Source: Gammaproteobacteria bacterium (GTDB lineage Bacteria > Pseudomonadota > Gammaproteobacteria > JAPPPA01). From it: a DNA stretch of 64,000 nucleotides. The stretch spans positions 1-64,000 of the forward strand of contig JAUHZK010000003.1 in the NCBI GenBank assembly GCA_030425645.1, read 5' to 3'. A program made the position numbers and the translations under genes. Shown here in pieces: positions 57,422 to 64,000 of the stretch; the stretch's first letter is position 1; every line of letters starts with the position of its first letter. The notes beneath the pieces were generated by a model. That model had not been told where the DNA came from. It did no database searches and was given only the letters and a program-made list of their open reading frames with translations.

Positions 57422-58276
57422 ATGGCAGACAGCGACAGCAAATTTGGCACCCTTTATGTGGTGGCCACCCCAATAGGCAACCTAAACGACTTCAGCCCTA
57501 GGGCAGTCGAATGCTTAAAGTCGGTCGACCTCATCGCCGCCGAAGACACCCGCCATAGCCGTAAGCTACTCGACGCCTGGGGAATTAGCTCGCCGCTTGT
57601 CGCATTACACGAACATAACGAGCAGACTGCCAGCGGGCGCTTACTAGAGAAGCTGCAAGGCGGATCTAACATCGCGCTGATTTCAGATGCTGGCACGCCA
57701 CTTATTTCCGACCCGGGGCAGAAACTACTGCCGCGTTTAATCGAACACGACATCACCATTTGCCCAATACCTGGCGCTTGCGCAATTACTACCGCATTAA
57801 GTGCCGCCGGCCTGCCCACTCAACCTTATTGGTTTGAGGGCTTCCTCCCTTCAAAATCTGGCGATCGTCAACGGCGCTTAGAAACCCTCCGCAACACGGA
57901 GGCGACCTTAGTTTTTTATGAAGCGCCACACCGCATCCATGCCTGCCTTAAGGCCATGCAAGAAACGCTCGGGGCCGAGCGACAAGCCTGCGTGGCACGC
58001 GAACTCACAAAAAAGTTCGAGGAGTTCCAACGTGGAACAGTTACCGAGTTATGTGAGCACTTTGCTGACCGGGATAAATGTCGCGGCGAAATGGTGGTCT
58101 TGGTTGAAGGCAACACAGATAGTTCTCCCCAGCAACAAATTGATAGCGACCTACTACTTAGCAAACTGTTGCAAGCCCTACCCGTTAAGGCAGCCAGCAA
58201 ATTGGCAAGCGAACTCACTGGGGAGAACAAGAACGCGCTATATCAACGCGCCCTACAAATAAAGGAAAGCGAGTAA
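57422..58276 (+). CDS. rsmI: 16S rRNA (cytidine1402-2'-O)-methyltransferase RsmI
   Basis: SAM-dependent 2'-O-methylation of C1402 in 16S rRNA, partner modification to RsmH. 284 aa with LYVVATPIGNLNDFSPRAVE at the N-terminus, LIAAEDTRHSRKLL, ALISDAGTPLISDPGQKL, and IPGACAITTALSAAGLPT, all tetrapyrrole-methylase-family motifs. Divergent from lpoA, and its stop is 40 bases before the RNase P RNA. Confidence 0.97.
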   Translation: MADSDSKFGTLYVVATPIGNLNDFSPRAVECLKSVDLIAAEDTRHSRKLLDAWGISSPLVALHEHNEQTASGRLLEKLQGGSNIALISDAGTPLISDPGQKLLPRLIEHDITICPIPGACAITTALSAAGLPTQPYWFEGFLPSKSGDRQRRLETLRNTEATLVFYEAPHRIHACLKAMQETLGAERQACVARELTKKFEEFQRGTVTELCEHFADRDKCRGEMVVLVEGNTDSSPQQQIDSDLLLSKLLQALPVKAASKLASELTGENKNALYQRALQIKESE

Positions 58277-58303
58277 AAACACCAACGCGATCATAGGGTC
58301 AGC

Positions 58304-58309
58304 TAGAAT
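58304..58309 (+). promoter_or_regulatory. Candidate -10 element of rnpB
   Basis: TAGAAT lies seven bases before the predicted RNA start at 58317. A good -35 is not obvious upstream. Confidence 0.45.
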
Positions 58310-58316
58310 AGCCGCC

Positions 58317-58695
58317 GAGCTGACTTAGTAATCGCTGCGCGCTGGCACCTCGATGCCAACGTGTGGAGGAAAGTCCGGGCTCCGCAGGACAGGACGCCAG
58401 ATAACGTCTGGGCGGCGCAAGCCGATGGAAAGTGCAACAGAGAGCTGAACCGCCGATGGCTACTTCGGTAGCACAGGTAAGGGTGAAAAGGTGGGGTAAG
58501 AGCCCACCGCGCAAGTGGCAACACGAGCGGCAGGGTAAACCCCGTCCGGAGCAAGACCAAATAGGGAAACACCGCAGCCTAGCTGCAACGCGTGGTCCGC
58601 GTGAGTTTCCGGGTAGGTTGCTTGAGGTGTTTGGCGACAAACATCCCAGATGAATGATTACTCTCGACAGAACCCGGCTTATTGTCGGCTCATCC
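58317..58695 (+). ncRNA. rnpB: RNase P RNA (type A)
   Basis: Catalytic RNA that removes 5' leaders from precursor tRNAs. About 379 nt, against 377 in E. coli. The landmark stretches are GAGGAAAGTCCGGGCTCC near 58366, GTGCAACAGAGAG near 58432, GGTAAGGGTGAAA near 58478, the AGAGCCCACCGCGC region, and the 3' CGACAGAACCCGGCTTAT. The ends pair: GAGCTGAC at 58317-58324 with GTCGGCTC at 58684-58691. Located downstream of rsmI, as is common in this group. Confidence 0.98.
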
Positions 58696-58717
58696 TTTTC
58701 TTCGGAGCCAAGCCCGG

Positions 58718-58755
58718 AAAAACAAAAAGCCCGCATTAGCGGGCTTTTTGTTTTT
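58718..58755. terminator. Bidirectional terminator between rnpB and sspB
   Basis: Perfect stem AACAAAAAGCCCGC (58721-58734), loop ATTA, then GCGGGCTTTTTGTT (58739-58752), with flanking A- and T-runs extending it by three pairs. It should stop rnpB on plus and sspB on minus. Confidence 0.93.
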
Positions 58756-58776
58756 CAGCGCGGATCACCGCCCTGT

Positions 58777-59193
58777 TTATTTCACCAAGCGCAAACCCGG
58801 CTTTACCGGATCAATACGGGATGGGTCAGCGCCTACCGGCACAACTGGATTACCACCCTCAGTTTCCGCAGGCACATCATCGTTATCGGGGTTAAAGGCT
58901 AAACCAACGCCATTTTCACGTGCATAGATCGCCAAAATCGCTTTAATGGGCACGTGGATATTTTCTACCCGCCCTGCAAAACGCGCATCAAAAGTGATTT
59001 CTTGATTTCCAAGCTGCAGCTGATCGACCGCCTGAACACTAATGTTCAACACGATGCGGTCATTCTGCACCGCATGGCGGGGCACAAAGACCCCATCCAT
59101 AGCCGTATCTACTAGCAGATACGGCGTTAAGTCATTATCGGCGATCCACTCGTAAATGGCCCGCACAAGATATGGTCTTCTGGATGTCAACAT
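58777..59193 (-). CDS. sspB: ClpXP specificity-enhancing factor SspB
   Basis: Adaptor that delivers ssrA-tagged proteins to ClpXP. 138 aa: structured N-terminal domain starting SRRPYLVRAIYEWIADNDL, with VNTAxDG-type TAMDGVFVPRHAV and the tag-binding LNISVQAVDQLQLGN region, a flexible acidic linker, and a C-terminal ClpX-binding tail PGLRLVK. The local tmRNA tag keeps the AANDEN residues SspB recognises. GGGGG precedes the ATG. Downstream of sspA by 112 bases. Confidence 0.95.
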   Translation of the reverse strand: MLTSRRPYLVRAIYEWIADNDLTPYLLVDTAMDGVFVPRHAVQNDRIVLNISVQAVDQLQLGNQEITFDARFAGRVENIHVPIKAILAIYARENGVGLAFNPDNDDVPAETEGGNPVVPVGADPSRIDPVKPGLRLVK

Positions 59194-59305
59194 GCCCCTA
59201 CCCCCTTAGGCAAAACTCCGATTTGCTACCGTCCGCAGTCCCTGCGACACGTCAAATCATAGCCGGAAACAATAAAAATGCCAAAGCAACTCCGCAGAGG
59301 AGCGC

Positions 59306-59947
59306 TTAACACATCTCCAGTTCTTGCTCGGTCAAGCTGCTACGGAAAGCCTCTAAAGCAAATAGGCGCTTGCTATACGCTTGTACGTTCTTAGCGTCTT
59401 CGCCCAACTCAATGCCCCATGACTTCAAGCGCCACAAAATAGGCGCGATAGTGCAGTCAACCAAAGAAAGCTCATCACTCAAGAAGAACGGCTTAACCGA
59501 GAAAATCTCATCCGTAGAGACCACGCTTTCTGCCAACTGGCGACGTGCTGCATTCATGGTCTTGCCTGGCTTACCAGTCAAATCTGCCAACAAGCCATAC
59601 CAGTCAGTTTCGATACGGTGCAAAGCCAAACGGTAAGTTGCACGGGTAACCGGGTCGACTGGCATCAACGGCGGATGCGGGAAACGCTCATCTAAATATT
59701 CCGTCACTACGCGTGACTCGTACAGCACAAGGTCGCGATCAACCAAGGTTGGCACACTGTTGTAAGGGTTTAGCTGTATCAAGTCTTCAGGCAGGTCATC
59801 ACCTTCAACTTCTTGCACGTCTACATTAATGCCTTTAACCGCCAACACTAGGCGCACACGGTGGCTTAAAGCACACTCCGGGCGCGAGTACAGGGTCATC
59901 GCGACATCAATTTCACTACGCTCACTTGCTTTGCTTGTGCGTTTCAA
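59306..59947 (-). CDS. sspA: Stringent starvation protein A
   Basis: RNA polymerase-associated protein with a glutathione-transferase fold but no usual GST activity; it helps transcription during stress. 213 aa: the thioredoxin-like domain starts MTLYSRPECALSHRVRLV with the typical SHRVR motif, then PYNSVPTLVDRDLVLYESRV, and a helical C-terminal half. The start is TTG at 59947, with GAGG about eight bases upstream; E. coli SspA has a comparable N-terminal extension. First gene of the sspA-sspB pair. Confidence 0.93.
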   Translation of the reverse strand: MKRTSKASERSEIDVAMTLYSRPECALSHRVRLVLAVKGINVDVQEVEGDDLPEDLIQLNPYNSVPTLVDRDLVLYESRVVTEYLDERFPHPPLMPVDPVTRATYRLALHRIETDWYGLLADLTGKPGKTMNAARRQLAESVVSTDEIFSVKPFFLSDELSLVDCTIAPILWRLKSWGIELGEDAKNVQAYSKRLFALEAFRSSLTEQELEMC

Positions 59948-60010
59948 TGCATTCGCCTCTTTATCTTAACTATACGGCCACGCAGGCCAAAAACTGTCTA
60001 GGGATTAAAC

Positions 60011-60048
60011 GCACAAACCCCGCGAACCTAACGGCGCGGGGTTTGTGC
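60011..60048 (-). terminator. Strong stem-loop between petC and sspA
   Basis: GCACAAACCCCGCG (60011-60024) and its exact complement CGCGGGGTTTGTGC (60035-60048) form a 14-pair hairpin with a ten-base loop. It starts 26 bases past the petC stop. On the minus strand the run after the stem is only GTTTAATC, so termination may be partial or depend on the stem. Confidence 0.65.
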
Positions 60049-60073
60049 AGCCTTGGGCTTGTGTGCCTAGGGC

Positions 60074-60817
60074 TTAATGTACGTCTTTCCAGAATTCACG
60101 CTTGAGGAAAATACTCAAAATGAATAGTAGAAGTAGATACGCAATGACCTTAAGGCCAATCGCAACACGCTCTTGCTTAATCGGCTCACCTACGTAATGC
60201 AGGAAGTTGGTTAGATCAAGCATTGCAGACTTAAACTCTTCTGGTGACATTTCACCTTCGGTAATCTGCTCGTAACCCACAATCTTAGTAACGGTTTTGC
60301 CGTGGTCATCCACTTCTTTGTAGATCGGCTTCTTCCAGCCTTCCAACTTCCACATTACCCAAGGCATAGAAGCATTAGGAAACGCGTAGTTATTCACGCC
60401 AGTTTCTTTACTTTCGTCAACGTAGAAAGTGGTGAGGTAGGTGTAAAGGTAATCAATACCCTTCTCACGAGTGATCAAAGACAAGTCCGGCGGAGTCTGA
60501 CCAAACCAAGTGGCCGCCTCACGCTCAGGCATGGCGATATCCATGGTTTCAGCCACTTTGTTGGTGGTGAACATCAAATGCTCTTTCACCAGCTCGTCAT
60601 CCATACCTAGGTCATCACCCATACGGTTGTAACGCTGGAACTTAAGACCGTGACAACCCAAGCAGTAGTTAGCGTACAAACGCGCACCGCGCTGCAAAGA
60701 CGCTTTGTTATCAGCATCGATATTGGCGTCAGCCATTGGAACGCTAGGGCCACCAGCCGCAAACGCACCGGTTACTACAGAGGCCGAAAGCAGAACAGCA
60801 GTCAGTAATTTCTTCAT
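60074..60817 (-). CDS. petC: Ubiquinol-cytochrome c reductase, cytochrome c1
   Basis: Heme-c subunit of the bc1 complex. The signal peptide covers residues 1-20 and the mature chain holds the heme site CLGCH at 52-56. A C-terminal membrane helix (about 220-238, KVIAYLLLLFILSIFL) anchors it. Length 247 matches proteobacterial cytochrome c1. Met ligand candidates lie in ASMPWVMW. GGAG before the ATG. Last gene of petABC. Confidence 0.96.
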   Translation of the reverse strand: MKKLLTAVLLSASVVTGAFAAGGPSVPMADANIDADNKASLQRGARLYANYCLGCHGLKFQRYNRMGDDLGMDDELVKEHLMFTTNKVAETMDIAMPEREAATWFGQTPPDLSLITREKGIDYLYTYLTTFYVDESKETGVNNYAFPNASMPWVMWKLEGWKKPIYKEVDDHGKTVTKIVGYEQITEGEMSPEEFKSAMLDLTNFLHYVGEPIKQERVAIGLKVIAYLLLLFILSIFLKREFWKDVH

Positions 60818-60837
60818 TGCTTTACTCCTAATCCTAC

Positions 60838-62103
60838 TTAGTGATCCATCGTGACCCGTTCGGGCACTGGTTTGGTTTTATCTATCTTGGTGTACCAAGG
60901 CATCAACAAGAAGAATGCGAAGTAAATAACCGACGCCACCTGAGCAATTCGAGTATTAACCGGAGTAGCTGGCTCAAAGCCCATGTAACCCAAGACAACG
61001 AAAGCAACTACAAAGATAGCTAGCGCCGCCTTAAAGATTGGGCCCTTGTAACGAATAGACTTCACAGGACTGCGATCTAGCCAAGGCAAGAAGGCAATAA
61101 TGACTACCGATGCACCCATGCCAATTACACCCCAGAACTTGGCATCAATACCAAATAGCGGGTAGGTAATCGCACGCAATACAGAGTAGAACGGCGTGAA
61201 GTACCAAACCGGCGCAATATGCGGCGGCGTTACCAGCGGGTTAGCTGGTGTGAAGTTCGGCTTCTCTAGGAAGTAACCGCCCATTTCTGGCGCAAAGAAC
61301 AACACTGAGCAGAAGATAATCGCAAAGCCAACCACACCCATAATGTCTTTTACGGTGTAGTAAGGGTGGAACGGAATACCGTCTTTAGGGATACCGTTTT
61401 CGTCTTTGTTTTTCTTGATGTCTACGCCGTCTGGGTTGTTAGAACCTACTTCGTGTAGCGCCATCAAGTGAGCCACAACCAAACCAACCAATACCAACGG
61501 CACAGCAATTACGTGCAAGGCGAAGAAGCGGTTTAGGGTCGCATCAGAGATCAGGTAGTCACCACGAATCCACTGAACCAAGTCTGGGCCAATACCAGGA
61601 ATCGCGCCAAATAGCGAGATAATTACCTGCGCACCCCAGTAAGACATGTTGCCCCAAGGTAGCACGTAGCCCATAAAGGCTTCTGCCATCAGCGCTAGGA
61701 AGATCATCATGCCGAAGATCCACACCAATTCACGTGGCTTACGGTATGAACCATAAAGCAGACCACGGAACATATGCAGATAGACCACTACGAAGAACGC
61801 CGAGGCGCCGGTGGAGTGCATATAACGAATTAACCAGCCCCATGGCACATCACGCATGATGTATTCCACAGAACCAAATGCCTCAAGCGCAGACGGCTTG
61901 TAGTGCATGGTCAAGAAAATACCGGTAATCAGCTGGTTCGCTAGAACCAACATGGCTAATGAGCCAAAGAAGTACCAGAAGTTAAAGTTTTTCGGCGCAA
62001 AGTATTCCGAAACGTGGTCGCGCCACATTTTGGTCAGCGGGAAGCGGTCATCAATCCAGCCCAAGAAGCCAGTTGTGCCATGCGGGTTAGGTACGATAGC
62101 CAT
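60838..62103 (-). CDS. petB: Ubiquinol-cytochrome c reductase, cytochrome b
   Basis: Membrane core of the bc1 complex with two b hemes and the Qo/Qi quinone sites. 421 aa with eight helices. Heme-ligand histidines lie in MHSTGASAFFVVVYLHMFRG and the LHVIAVPLVLVGLVVAHL helix; the PEWY-type Qo motif is replaced by a nearby PVWYF region. Its ATG overlaps the petA stop by one base and has GGAGG upstream. Confidence 0.96.
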   Translation of the reverse strand: MAIVPNPHGTTGFLGWIDDRFPLTKMWRDHVSEYFAPKNFNFWYFFGSLAMLVLANQLITGIFLTMHYKPSALEAFGSVEYIMRDVPWGWLIRYMHSTGASAFFVVVYLHMFRGLLYGSYRKPRELVWIFGMMIFLALMAEAFMGYVLPWGNMSYWGAQVIISLFGAIPGIGPDLVQWIRGDYLISDATLNRFFALHVIAVPLVLVGLVVAHLMALHEVGSNNPDGVDIKKNKDENGIPKDGIPFHPYYTVKDIMGVVGFAIIFCSVLFFAPEMGGYFLEKPNFTPANPLVTPPHIAPVWYFTPFYSVLRAITYPLFGIDAKFWGVIGMGASVVIIAFLPWLDRSPVKSIRYKGPIFKAALAIFVVAFVVLGYMGFEPATPVNTRIAQVASVIYFAFFLLMPWYTKIDKTKPVPERVTMDH

Positions 62104-62684
62104 TACGCGGCACCTCCGTCTAGACCAATAAGCAAGCGATTGTCCGCCACGAAGTGGTACGGAGGCACTTCCAAGTTAAGCGGCGCCGGTACGCTCTTAT
62201 AAACACGGCCAGCTAAGTCGAAACGCGAACCATGGCATGGGCAGTAAAAACCACCATTCCAGTCTGCAGTCACTTCTGGCTGGTAAACAGGCACACAACC
62301 TAGGTGAGTACACAGACCAACTAGCACCAAGAACTCAGGGTTAATTGAGCGGTGTTGGTTCTGAGCATACTCAGGCTGCATAGGCTCGGCTGACTCAGGG
62401 TCCAACACTTTCGCGTCATCCTGATTCAGGGCGCTTAAGGTTTCCGGAGTACGGCGCAAAACCCATACCGGCTTACCACGCCATTCGATGGTGATACGCT
62501 CACCTGGCTGCAGTTTAGAAAGATCTACTTCCACGGGTGCACCAGCCGCTTCTGCGCGGGCACTGGGTTTCCATGAGGCTAGAAAAGGCACTGCCGCGGC
62601 TGCGGCCCCGATACCACCAATAACGGCGGTTGAGTTGGTTAGAAATCGACGCTTGTCGAGATCTACCGCACCGGTATCACTCAT
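62103..62684 (-). CDS. petA: Ubiquinol-cytochrome c reductase, Rieske iron-sulfur subunit
   Basis: High-potential [2Fe-2S] subunit of the bc1 complex. 193 aa: a Tat-type twin-arginine start (KRRFLTN, residues 11-17) plus a membrane anchor to about residue 36, then the cluster-binding boxes CTHLGC at 125-130 and CPCHGS at 148-153. All ligands are present. The ATG at 62684 has AGGAG eight bases upstream; a longer frame to 62747 would lie in the leader. The promoter-like TATAAT is upstream. Confidence 0.96.
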   Translation of the reverse strand: MSDTGAVDLDKRRFLTNSTAVIGGIGAAAAAVPFLASWKPSARAEAAGAPVEVDLSKLQPGERITIEWRGKPVWVLRRTPETLSALNQDDAKVLDPESAEPMQPEYAQNQHRSINPEFLVLVGLCTHLGCVPVYQPEVTADWNGGFYCPCHGSRFDLAGRVYKSVPAPLNLEVPPYHFVADNRLLIGLDGGAA

Positions 62685-62809
62685 TTTGGCTACTCCTGAA
62701 GGGTCGAAACGTACGGCTATTAGGGCCAATCTAATAACCGAACCCACAGAACACGGCGCTCACACTCGCGAGACGACCGCGTGGCTCTGCATAATTTTTT
62801 GTAGCGCGC

Positions 62810-62815
62810 ATTATA
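62810..62815 (-). promoter_or_regulatory. Candidate -10 element of petABC
   Basis: TATAAT on the minus strand, about 125 bases before the petA ATG. A matching -35 is weak. The rest of the 209-base gap to hisC shows no other gene. Confidence 0.45.
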
Positions 62816-62893
62816 GCCCGCAGCGTTTCCGTATTGCGAGAGCCCCAGCAAGAAATTCGCTGAAGAAATTAGTCGCCGCTATCGCTAGCCGAC

Positions 62894-64000
62894 TTAAGAA
62901 GACCTTAAGGCGACAGCCAAGGCCTCTAGAAAACGCTCATTTTCGGCCGCCGTGCCCACGGTGACCCGCAAACACTGCCGCAATTGCGGATGCGCACCAT
63001 GCAGCTTCTTAATCAACACACCCTGCTCCGCTAAGGACTGATGAACCAAAGCCGCATCAGCCGACTCAAGCCGGAATAGCAAGAAATTGGCTTCACTCGG
63101 CCAAACCGTTAGCGCATCGATAGCCGCCAAAGCCTCACTCAACGCAGAGCGCTGAGCCTTTAGCTCTTCCGCCTGCGCCGTCAATGGCTGCATATGCTGC
63201 AAAGCGAAACTGGCACTGTATTGCGTCAAGCTATTAATGTTGTAAGGCAGGCGAATTTTATTAATTTCATGCAGCCACTTTTTCTGCCCTGCCAACATGC
63301 CCAGCCGCAAACCCGCCAAGCCAACCTTAGACAAGGTACGCATCACCAATAATTGCGGATATTGCGCCAACCACGGCACGCGACTATCAGCAGCGAACGC
63401 CGTATATGCCTCATCAATCACAACCAAACCGGGCGCGGCCTCTACAACGGCCTGCAAATCCTCTTGACTCCACAGATTACCGGTGGGGTTATTGGGATAA
63501 GCCAGAAAAATTAAGGCCGGTTGATGCGTCTCGATCGCCGCCAACATCGCTGGCAAATCAAGCTCAAAGCCTTCAGCCAAGGGCACGCCAACATAATCTG
63601 CGTTGACGAACTTGGCGATCATGCCGTACATCACAAAGCCCGGCTCAGGCGCCAAGATGCAAGCTCGTGCACCGCTCTGCGGATGCTTGACCGCCATCGC
63701 TAGCAGCTGAATCAACTCATCGGAGCCATTGCCCAAAACAATGTCGAGATCATCCGCATTAGCTAATACCGGCAGGCCCATCCATTCTGCCAATGCCTGA
63801 CTCAACGCCGATGCAGCCGGGTCGGGATAGCGATTCAAAGCCTGCGTCTGCAAACCTTCCGCCCATAACTCGGCCAAATTACCGGGTAAAGCGGCGGGCC
63901 AAGCATAGGGGTTTTCCATCGCATCCAGCTTAATGGCATCACCCGGGTTGGGTACGTGATAAGCCGACAGCTCGCGCACTTCGTCGCGAATTAACTGAGA
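62894..64000 (-). CDS. hisC: Histidinol-phosphate aminotransferase (5' end outside window)
   Basis: PLP enzyme of histidine biosynthesis, converting imidazole-acetol phosphate to histidinol phosphate. The frame stays open to the right edge (LIRDEVRELSAYHVP), so the true start lies beyond it; a GTG at 63979 is only an internal candidate. Typical blocks are AMENPYAWP, LNRYPDPAA, IVLGNGSDELIQLLAMA, LAYPNNPTGNLW and the PLP-lysine site RTLSKVGLAGLRLGML. Partial at the N-terminus by about ten residues; other his genes are expected upstream. Confidence 0.95.
   Translation of the reverse strand, partial: SQLIRDEVRELSAYHVPNPGDAIKLDAMENPYAWPAALPGNLAELWAEGLQTQALNRYPDPAASALSQALAEWMGLPVLANADDLDIVLGNGSDELIQLLAMAVKHPQSGARACILAPEPGFVMYGMIAKFVNADYVGVPLAEGFELDLPAMLAAIETHQPALIFLAYPNNPTGNLWSQEDLQAVVEAAPGLVVIDEAYTAFAADSRVPWLAQYPQLLVMRTLSKVGLAGLRLGMLAGQKKWLHEINKIRLPYNINSLTQYSASFALQHMQPLTAQAEELKAQRSALSEALAAIDALTVWPSEANFLLFRLESADAALVHQSLAEQGVLIKKLHGAHPQLRQCLRVTVGTAAENERFLEALAVALRSS

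Noticed and set aside
58303-58572. Protein-coding frames on the minus strand over the rnpB region
   Set aside because: The segment is the highly structured RNase P RNA; the minus-strand frames are shadows with no recognisable protein.

Overview
This window is a stretch of gammaproteobacterial chromosome. It is gene-dense and made almost entirely of core genes. The order hisC-petABC-sspAB, rsmI/lpoA-yraN-gmhA, the mraZ-to-ftsZ division and cell-wall (dcw) cluster, lpxC, the DUF721/M23/secA block and pilSR-pilA-pilBCD-coaE resembles Pseudomonas and its marine relatives. DUF1302 outer-membrane proteins, a YCF48-like protein, an E. coli-type tmRNA and a type A RNase P RNA also fit a free-living, probably marine gammaproteobacterium, perhaps of the Cellvibrionales/Spongiibacterales type. 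That placement is inference; no 16S gene is present.

Layout. Positions 1-10,800 are the most accessory part: three DUF1302 barrel-like paralogs, the first truncated at a junction that looks like the end of an insertion sequence. Between them lie smpB, the convergent tmRNA gene ssrA, a nitronate monooxygenase-like gene and a YCF48-like gene. Positions 10,800-17,400 carry pgeF-rluD, bamD, nadE and sucCD. Positions 17,500-28,250 are a type IV pilus block: a small PP0621-like gene, pilS-pilR, pilA behind a canonical sigma-54 promoter, an O-antigen-ligase/pilin-ligase-like gene, pilBCD, coaE and zapD. Positions 28,200-35,900 hold a Nudix-ThiE fusion, argJ, secA, a LytM/M23 peptidase, dciA and lpxC. 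Positions 36,185-54,114 are a complete dcw cluster, read on the minus strand as mraZ, rsmH, ftsL, ftsI, murE, murF, mraY, murD, ftsW, murG, murC, murB, ddlB, ftsQ, ftsA, ftsZ. Positions 54,467-64,000 hold gmhA/diaA, yraN, lpoA, rsmI, rnpB, sspB, sspA, petCBA and a partial hisC.

How it works together. The dcw genes make the UDP-MurNAc-pentapeptide and lipid II precursors and the divisome. ZapD, LpoA and the M23 peptidase belong to the same cell-wall and division economy. BamD inserts outer-membrane barrels, probably including the DUF1302 proteins, which end in a C-terminal aromatic beta-signal. SmpB/tmRNA with SspB (a tag-delivery adaptor) form the ribosome-rescue and degradation pathway. PilS/PilR with sigma-54 drive pilA.

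Novelty. I see no convincing new multi-gene system such as a defence island, CRISPR array, prophage or biosynthetic cluster. The best leads are the DUF1302 array around smpB-ssrA, with one copy apparently broken by a mobile element; a possible pseudoknot downstream of ftsZ; a possible MraZ-box array; a pilA-linked ligase gene; and a small ORF with a strong ribosome binding site in front of zapD.
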